A DNA stretch of 64,000 bases, from assembly GCF_000972845.2 (NCBI RefSeq), contig NC_040028.1, forward strand, positions 21,033,582 to 21,097,581, written 5' to 3'. Both the position numbers and the translations under genes were made by a program. Within the stretch, counting starts at the first letter, position 1. The number at the start of each line of letters is the position of its first letter. Below are positions 56,683 to 64,000 of the stretch, piece after piece. A model generated the notes under the pieces. The model made no database searches. It was given only the letters and a program-made list of their open reading frames with translations, and was not told where the DNA came from. The DNA is from Larimichthys crocea. Taxonomy: Eukaryota > Chordata > Actinopteri > Sciaenidae.

Positions 56683-57601
56683 TTTTATGAGGCTCCGTTG
56701 CGACACTTGGATTTTTTAAAAGTCTGGACTTTCTTCTCCAGCTCTGGATCACGATGTCGCCAAAAGGCACGCGGTACAAACTGCCGGGTGGTTCGTTCAC
56801 CGTCATCACGAAACTAACGGCACAGATTTCTAACTCGCTGGTTCTGGTTCTGATTCTCTGTCGGAGTTCACAAACCCTTGCAGGAAATAATCAGTTGGTA
56901 CCACACAGATCAGAACAGACAGAAATACATTCACACATTACTGAGCTGTAGTCCGAGTCTAGATACGTCTGTTGTGATTGGATCTACACACGTAGATCTC
57001 TAATTCTTTCTTTAATTCTGATTTGTTTGCTGTGCTTTCATGTTAACCTTTGTGTCTGACGCTTTTGTCCAATTAGATTTTCATTTGTGACTATTCACGA
57101 CTGACGACCTCTTCGGTGAACCCCCTCAGAAAGCAGCCTCCGCCTGGGCAGGAAGAGCCGGGTAAAAATGGCGGAGAAGGAGAAGAAAAAAATCATGTTA
57201 AAATCAGATGTCACAGCTCGTGTCGCGGGTGTTTTTGGTTTTTTTTCCACCTGTCGATCTCCACTCTAGTTGATTGTGACGTTTTGGATTCACAGAACAT
57301 GATGGCAAACATGAAAACATCAAGGAAACATGAATGTTTGTTCACCAGACTAGTTTCCTGCTGCTGTTCACATCAAAAAGCTCCCAACCCAAAGCGACTT
57401 ATTGCGGAGGCAGCTGCAGGAAATTCATTTATCTATCGTCTGAAAGCTCAGCACTCGTGTGTCTTACAAATACGAGACTCCATAATCCTCTCTTGTGCTT
57501 TTCAGGCACTGGATTCTTTTTTTTATTGTGAAGACTAGGAAAACAGAGCCAGGAGCGACAACTTCTAATTAAATCTGACTGTGTTTGATTAAAGATTTAA
57601 G

Positions 57602-57725
57602 TGCAAAGGATTTTTAAAAACACACTTACGTCCACGTCATTACCATCAAAGAAGGTTTGAGTACTTTGCCAGTCCGGTAGCTTGGCCCGAACCACAAAAG
57701 GACAGTGACTTGTAAAACAGCCAGT
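57602..57725 (-). CDS. Possible isolated coding exon (weak)
   Basis: Minus strand: a frame reads CPFVVRAKLPDWQSTQTFFD then GNDVD and ends GAC|GTAAGTG, a strong donor. The equivalent place in the right copy (about 61515-61610) has a better acceptor (TTTTTACAG) but frame-breaking gaps. The wording looks protein-like, with a compact Cys/Trp/Phe content. No family recognised and no partner exon found, so it may be chance or transposon-derived. Confidence 0.25.
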
Positions 57726-57890
57726 GGACGTCTCAGTGTTTTTCTGTATTCCTGGCATTATCAACACAACGCTTTCTTTGACCACCTATTCTTCCTCTTT
57801 GTTTTCTCGCAGGTACTCGGCGTTGATGGGAAACAAGGTTTGACTATATGAGAAGAGCTGGAGAGAGCCTTGTTCCTTCACTCCGTTCTG

Positions 57891-57900
57891 GNNNNNNNNN
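57891..57900. other. Assembly gap (10 N)
   Basis: Ten N residues between the two copies of the large duplication. CCAGAACAGAG directly follows it. Confidence 0.99.
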
Positions 57901-58066
57901 NCCAGAACAGAGCTAATGACACTGTGGGCACCAGCAGTGTGTGTACTTTAATCATTTACAGAGACTCGGAGCCATTACTTGTTTATTGGCAGCGAGTATG
58001 CATGAGTGGCCGCGTATGCTGTGTGTATGTTTGCCTGCGTTGGTGCGACTGTGAGCCTAATTGTGC

Positions 58067-58092
58067 GTTTGTGTGTGTGTGTGTGTGTGTGT
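58067..58092 (+). repeat. (GT)n microsatellite
   Basis: About 13 GT units in the short segment between the gap and the right copy. Confidence 0.93.
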
Positions 58093-59283
58093 GGAAGATG
58101 GCAGGCCAGACAGAACGTGTTCTGACTACTGATTCGCTGTCTAACTTTCAGACTGATTGGAGGGAGGGAGGAGAGAGGAGAGAGGGAGGAGAGAGGGAGG
58201 AGAGAGGGAGGATGGAGGAGGGAGGAGAGCAACAAGGAGGAGAGAGATTCTGATCCAAGGAGACAGTCAGAGTCCTCTTGCTCTCCTCCTGCATTGTGTC
58301 CATGCTCCGCTGACTAACTAACTGATGTATGGCCTGGCTCCAGTTCTGGCACGACACCGTCCTGTGACTCAGAGACCTCCTGAACCATTAAAGATCAGCT
58401 GTGCTCTGTCTGCATTTACTGTCAGCCGTCAGGAGTGATGGATGCATCAGAACGAATAATAAAGGAAGGAACATGAAGGTCAGAAGAAGAAGTGAGGATG
58501 TAAAGAGCTCTTCTGAGACCATGATGGATGCTGGATGAGTCCTCTGTGTCCTGAACCGGCTCATCTACAGTCCAAGAACAGAAACTCTTCTTAATGTAAA
58601 GTCTGGACTTCATCTGAAGCTCCTCAGAGTTACCGTCACTCATTTTGCAGCAACGTCGGGAAGTGATCAGTGAACTGATGTCGATTAAAGGAGACGCACA
58701 GACCCTCGAGACTCAATGCCACATGATTTAAAATGATTATGTCACACACTGCAGCCGTCATCATTTCAAAATGTGATGTGCTCTCTGCTGTCTTCAAGGC
58801 AGGCAGCAGTCATCTGTGACAGACTGCAAACTTATTTCCGATCCTGGACCACGGTGACGGAGGTCCGAGTGATCTGTTCGACTCCGTGTCCACTCACTCC
58901 ATCAGCTCCTCTCCTCACACGCTTCTTTGTACGTTATATGTTGGAGGACGAGCACGTGCTGCTTCAGTCAGTGTGAAAAGTGTTAACTGCTGCAAACTGT
59001 TCATCGTGTCTGATTAAATCAAGAGTCTGATTACTGAGCAGCTTTCAGACGGCGAGCAGCTGCTTCCTCCTTTGTTCCCAACATGAACACAGCTGCTCTT
59101 TCCTGACGCATCTGGAGTTTATGAGTTCACGACGGTTCATCTCCTTCAGCTCTGTGACCATGGCAACCACAGAATCCATCACAAGGCCGGATCCGAGATC
59201 AGAAAGAAAAATAATATTACGATTGATAACAGCAGATTGTTGGATTGACGCAGCACCTCCCACTAGTGGTAATTAGAGCAATC

Positions 59284-59958
59284 GGTTTTAGACAGTCTGC
59301 GGGGACGTCACGGAGACTACGTCCAGGTTTTAGACAGTCTGCGGGGACGTCACGGAGACTACGTCCAGGTTTTAGACAGTCTGCGGGGACGTCACGGAGA
59401 CTACGTCCAGGTTTTAGACAGTCTGCGGGGACGTCACGGAGACTACGTCCAGGTTTTAGACAGTCTGCGGGGACGTCACGGAGACTACGTCCAGGTTTTA
59501 GACAGTCTGCGGGGACGTCACGGAGACTACGTCCAGGTTTTAGACAGTCTGCGGGGACGTCACGGAGACTACGTCCAGGTTTTAGACAGTCTGCGGGGAC
59601 GTCTCAGAGACTACATCCAGGTTTAGATAGTCTGCGGGGACGTCTCAGAGACTACATTCAGGTTTAGACAGTCTGCGGAGACGTCTCAGAGACTACATCC
59701 AGGTTTAGACAGTCTGCGGGGACGTCACGGAGACTACGTCCAGGTTTAGACAGTCTGCGGGGACGTCTCAGAGACTACATCCAGGTTTAGATAGTCTGCG
59801 GGGACGTCTCAGAGACTACATTCAGGTTTAGACAGTCTGCGGAGACGTCTCAGAGACTACATCCAGGTTTAGACAGTCTGCGGGGACGTCTCAGAGACTA
59901 CGTCCAGGTTTAGACAGTCTGCGGGGACGTCTCAGAGACTACGTCCAGGTTTTAGAGT
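59284..59958 (+). repeat. 42-bp minisatellite, locus 6 (about 16 copies)
   Basis: The first eight or so units are nearly identical. Later units change CACGG to TCTCAG and lose a T in the TTTT run, giving a two-zone array. Confidence 0.97.
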
Positions 59959-60564
59959 CCAGGCTCAACAGTCATAGTTCATTCAGTCTCTTCAGGTTCA
60001 GATCTGTCCTTTGAAGACCTCTCATGTAGAACGTCTCCTCAGACTCATTTAAAGTGTGAATATGTTCAGACATTCACTGTGACATGAGGAGAATCACAGA
60101 GCAGCTCTATTATCTGAGTGCATTTTTAGAATCCAGCTGAATTGCGAAGGCGCTCAGGGTAATAACCATCATCACTGTGGAACATCTCAGTGTTCTCACA
60201 CACAGGAAACTGTTTCCTACTCTAAATGTGCTCAGAAGACTGTGAGCTGTAAATCCGATCAATCCTGACTGTACGCTTATGTTGTGTTACATACTGTGAT
60301 CTGACGTACAATACTGAGTACTTTATTCTCATACCACTCGACACACACAGTGAATATTAGCTATATGTTAAGTAGGCTATATACTGTCTGGTCTTGGTCT
60401 TGATACTCTGGTCTTGGTCTGGTCTTGGTCTTGATACTCTGGTCTTGGTCTTGACTAAAACACTGCTGTGCTCTACCAAACATCTGAGCAGACATTAAAG
60501 GGTTAAGATGAAAGAGGTTCAAACATTTGAATGAATTTGAATTTGAATGAACCTGTGGCAGTTT

Positions 60565-60569
<5 letters not shown>

Positions 60570-60605
<36 letters not shown>
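60570..60605 (+). repeat. (TG)n microsatellite
   Basis: About 17 TG units. Confidence 0.97.
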
Positions 60606-60606
<1 letters not shown>

Positions 60607-61775
60607 GTATATTTATGAGGCTCAGTGCGACACTTTGTGGATTTAAAAGTCTGGACTTTCTTCTCCAGCTCTGGATCACGATGTCGCCAAAAGGCACCGC
60701 GGTACAAACTGCCGGGTTCGTTCACCGTCATCAGAACTAACGGCACAGATTTCTAACTCGCTGGTTCTGGTTCTGATTATTCTGTCGGAGTCACAAACCC
60801 TGCAGAATAATCAGTGTGGTACCACAGATCAGAACAGACAGAAATACATTCACACATTACTGAGGCCTGTACGATCGGTGTGATTGGATCTACACACGTA
60901 GATTCTCTAATTCTTTCTTTAATTCTGATTTGTTTCTGCTGTTTCATGTTTAACCTTTGTGTCTGACGCTTTTGTCCAATTCGGATTTTCATTTTGTGAC
61001 TATTTCACGACTGACGACTCTTCGGTGAACCACCCTCAGAAAGCAGCCTCCGCCTGGGCAGTGAGAGCCGGGTAAAAATGGAGGAGAAGTAAAAAATCAT
61101 GTTAAAATCAGATTTCACAGCTCGATGTCGAGGGTGTTTGTTCCACCTGTCGATCTCCACATCTACGTTGATGTGACGTTTTGGATTCACAGAACATGAT
61201 GCAAACATGAAAACAACAAGGAACATGAATGTTTGTCATATCAGACTGTTCTCCTGCTGCTGCTTCACATCAAAAGCTCCCAACCAGCCGACTTATTGCG
61301 AGGCAGCTGCAGGAAATTCAATTTATCTATCGTCTGAAAGCTCAGCACTCGTGTGTCTACAAATACGAGACTCCATAATCCATCTCTGCTGCTTTTCAGC
61401 ACTGGATTCTTTTTTTTATGTGGAATAGTGAAACAGAGCCAGGAGCGACAACTTCTAATTAAATCTGACTGTGTCTTGATTAAAGTATTTCAAGTGCAAA
61501 GGATTAAAACACACTTACGTCCACGTCATTACCTCAAGAAGGTTTGAGTACTTTGCAGTCCGGTAGCTGTGCCCGACACACAAATGGACAGTGACTGTAA
61601 AAACAGCCCAGATGACGTCTCAGTGGTTTTCTGTATTTCCTGGCATTATCAACACAAAGCTTTCATTTGACACCTATTCTTTCCTCTTGTTTTCTCGCAG
61701 GTACTCGGCGTGATGGGAAACAAAGGTTGGACTATATGAAGAGCCTGGAGAGCCTTGTTCCTGCACTCCTGTCTG

Positions 61776-62269
61776 GATGTCAGCGTTGACCCTCTGCTGT
61801 TGTTGTTGCTGTTGATAGGACATTTCACTCTTGTTCCTGAGACTCAAGTTGATTAATATTCACTCGGATGTTATATCACTCCAGCTGGAGCTCACATTGA
61901 TTCTGTGACAGGAAACATCCCCGTCATCAGATTTCTATTTACCTCTGTGCTGTTTTTTAGAGGTTTGGACATCAGATGCATCATTTAGACAAAGTCCACA
62001 AAGAAATGACTTCCCCACTTTGGTCTGACTCAACCTGAACCCAACACCTTTGGCATCATCAGTGTTGTAGTCAAGACCAAGTTAATCTTTATTAATTTAT
62101 CCTGGCGGGGACATGTAAAGTCCCTCTTCATAACTGTACTGAGGGGGAATTTTTATAGAACTCACCCGTTGAAATGATATTTGTCGTCACAGGTGTCTGG
62201 TTTCTGAGACCGGGCTTCATTCAGTCTGCCTCAGCCTTGCAGCACGATGCTTGGTGGTTTGAACCTGGC
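61776..62269. other. Non-coding stretch
   Basis: No exon, RNA gene or named repeat recognised. Confidence 0.4.
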
Positions 62270-62440
62270 AGGTTTCTGTTGGAGGTACCACACCTCTTAC
62301 ATTGGGCAGAACGCTGTCCACCATGATCCAGGTTTCTGCCTCTTAAAGGGAGTTTTTCTTGCTAGTTGGGTCTCTGTAAATAACATTATAAAGACTACGG
62401 TCTAGACCTACTATATATATATATATACTATATATCTGTC
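62270..62440 (+). mobile_element. L2-type LINE 3' tail fragment
   Basis: GATCCAGGTTTCTGCCTCTT, AAAGGGAGTTTTTCTTGCTA and TTGGGTCTCTGTAAATAACA with TACGGTCTAGACCTACT are the familiar 3' end of fish L2/Maui-like elements. It ends in a TATA-rich run. Confidence 0.75.
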
Positions 62441-62929
62441 TGGTTTAGAAATATAATGCTGGTTGATCCGAGTTTGGTGATGTTTTGGTGTTGTTCTGGA
62501 CGGACTCACTGAGAATGACTCATAGGTGGCCAACAGCCATGAAATGAGTCTAAAAGACAAATTACAGGCAAGAAAGATTACATCGGACTGCTTCCCACCT
62601 AATTTCCTATAATTTAATATAATGTGTTCGTGCTCTGAGGAAATGAACAAAGGTCTCTGCTCAGTCATTATTCTGCACCAGGTGATGACGGTTCTGACTC
62701 ATAATTCATGTTCTCATTATTTCACAATGGTTGCATGCACTAATCTAACTTGAGTACACCCAAGACTGACCAGGTGAAGGGACATTTTCAAGGAGCTGAA
62801 GTTGACCAATGAACAAGGACAGAAAACGAGAGAGAGTGATCTTCAGGTTTCTTCTGGTTTACAACTTGGTGTGTCCAGTCCAAATCTGTCTTCTCTTAAT
62901 TATTTCTGTAATTCTAATTTATTTCCTGA

Positions 62930-63290
62930 AGAATTAATGTTTACCACTAATGTCTACTGCTTTCATGTTTAACCTCTGAATAAATGTGAAAAAGTCACCA
63001 GCTCTTCAGCGAACAGTCCTCCAGAAAACAGCCTCCGTCTGGGCAATAGAGCCGCGTAAGTCCCTCTGTCTACTGATGGTGATTATGGGATCAGATTTTG
63101 AGCAGCTTACCGCAGTGATGTGGTTCTAGGTAGTGTCTTTGGTAACTTATACAGGAAAAGATCTTCAAAATCATCTGGAAAAGTCACCATGACCCGGTCA
63201 GTCTTCCCTGCCGACTCTTCGGCAAACCACCCCCAGAAAAAAGCCTCGTCTTGGCTTTGAGACCCGTGTGAAGTGTCACATCTGGTATGT
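62930..63290 (+). repeat. Dispersed repeat family, copies 6 and 7
   Basis: Two core segments: AGCTCTTCAGCGAACAGTCC with CCTCCGTCTGGGCAATAGAG and AAGTCCCTCTG (about 63000-63070), and GCCGACTCTTCGGCAAACCA (about 63210). Copies 4 and 5 lie inside the large duplication, near 57110-57165 and 61015-61075. Confidence 0.6.
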
Positions 63291-63387
63291 CAGTCCCTAA
63301 TTTAAAAAAGTTTCTTCAGGTCATAACGATGACTGTTTCAAAGCGTTTAAGTGGTTTGTGTCTAAGTGAGTAATGGGTCTAAGTCTC

Positions 63388-63582
63388 TGAGACGTCCCCG
63401 CAGACTGTCTAAAACCTGGATGTAGTCTTTGACGTCCCCACAGACTGTCTAAAACCTGGACGTAGTCTCTGACGTCCCCGCAGACTGTCTAAAACCTGGA
63501 TGTAGTCTCTGTGACGTCCCTGCAGACTGTCTAAAACCTGGACGTAGTCTTTGACGTCCCCATAGACTGTCTAAAACCTGGC
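63388..63582 (-). repeat. 42-bp minisatellite, locus 7 (inverted, about 5 copies)
   Basis: Reverse-complement units (GACGTCCCCGCAGACTGTCT and AAAACCTGGACGTAGTCTCT), several four bases short. Confidence 0.95.
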
Positions 63583-63629
63583 CTCCCTCCGCGTCTCCTT
63601 ACCGTCCTCTAACTTGAACCTCAGCAGTC

Positions 63630-63932
63630 AATCCACCACCTTGTTTTTGGTGATGGGGACAAAAGCGGGTCGAGGCTGAGCAGAAGCTCCAGAGGATTCT
63701 CACACTCAGTCCAGTTTCTTCTGACTTCACACTTAATAACACGTCTTTGATTGGTGGCATGTGTGACGCTGAGCGTGTCAGCTCCTGATACACTTCCACT
63801 AACAGGCTGTGGCCCAGTTTTATAAGACACACTCAGATATTTCTCTGCACGATCAAACACTTTGTAAATGATGAAATCAAAATGATATACTCCAGGCACC
63901 GCCTTCAAAACTACCTTCAGATCAGTCTTCAT
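63630..63932 (-). CDS. Open frame at the window edge, possible exon (weak)
   Basis: Minus-strand frame from 63932 gives MKTDLKVVLKAVPGVYHFDF, then IIYKVFDRAEKYLSV, and later KCEVRRNWTECENPLELLLS to a stop. A second minus-strand frame is open over most of the same stretch and runs into GAGGACG|GTAAGGAG near 63600, a fair splice donor. Two competing frames and no recognised domain make it unclear whether either is coding. Confidence 0.22.
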
Positions 63933-64000
63933 GCATGTTTTGTTTTTTAAATTCCATTCTTTTTACCACAGTCTAATCTAATGCTACACAGAACACATTT

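Larger units (their letters stand above)
54134..57890 (+). repeat. Large duplication, left copy (abuts a gap)
   Basis: From GATTCTGATCCAAGGAG onward this reads the same as 58243-61775: same non-repeat text, same 42-bp array, same TG tract, same CTGGTCTTGGTCT repeat, same order. Differences are mostly one- to few-base gaps. The copy stops exactly at the N run. Confidence 0.85.
58243..61775 (+). repeat. Large duplication, right copy
   Basis: Counterpart of 54134-57890. Its 42-bp array is cleaner, yet it too has gaps relative to the left copy (for example in the 61515-61610 segment). Unlike the left copy it continues into ordinary sequence past 61775. Confidence 0.85.

Noticed and set aside
59245..59667. 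140-codon plus-strand ORF of repeated [14 protein letters not shown]
   Set aside because: Same minisatellite read on the other strand.
43060..63582. CRISPR-like array suggested by regular 42-bp repeats
   Set aside because: There are no unique spacers between units and the context is vertebrate nuclear DNA; it is a minisatellite.

Overview
This window is nuclear DNA from a vertebrate, almost certainly a ray-finned (teleost) fish. The genes are split by GT-AG introns. There are many dinucleotide microsatellites, L2-type LINE remnants, a tRNA-derived SINE, hAT DNA transposon debris and several unnamed dispersed repeats. Three runs of 10 N (2201-2210, 6979-6988, 57891-57900) mark joins in a draft assembly. 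The sequence around two of them looks like falsely duplicated contig ends.

Gene content, left to right. (1) 3775-5306, plus strand: six exons of a class II cytokine receptor, best matched to the interferon-gamma receptor beta chain (IFNGR2, fish CRFB6). The first, signal-peptide exon is missing. (2) 8916-15595, minus strand: a complete six-exon TMEM50B coding sequence of 158 aa, with a probable CpG-rich promoter and 5'UTR exon near 19.2-19.6 kb. The tail-to-tail order IFNGR2>/<TMEM50B matches the interferon-receptor cluster on human chromosome 21q22. (3) 24145-25270, plus strand: two phase-compatible 3' coding exons of an unrecognised gene. (4) 39108-53294, minus strand: a two-exon gene whose exons join in phase to give a 109-aa type I single-pass membrane protein that I do not recognise. 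Its intron is about 13.9 kb. The remaining coding candidates (57602-57725, 63630-63932) are weak.

The rest is intergenic or intronic and repeat-rich. Notable items are a 42-bp CpG-rich minisatellite at seven separate loci on both strands, a 0.8-kb interspersed repeat in two copies carrying a perfect 66-bp palindrome, a hAT element with an 8-bp target duplication, a broken transketolase retro-pseudogene on the minus strand near 34.4 kb, a 0.5-kb pure purine tract near the start of the small membrane-protein gene, and a 3.7-kb near-duplication (54.1-57.9 versus 58.2-61.8 kb) across a gap.

The first ~1.04 kb differs in composition from everything else and ends in 31 consecutive G, so the left end may be chimeric. 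No bacterial, phage, CRISPR or operon features are present. I found no convincing new multi-gene system. The items most worth following are the small membrane protein and the dispersed 42-bp minisatellite.
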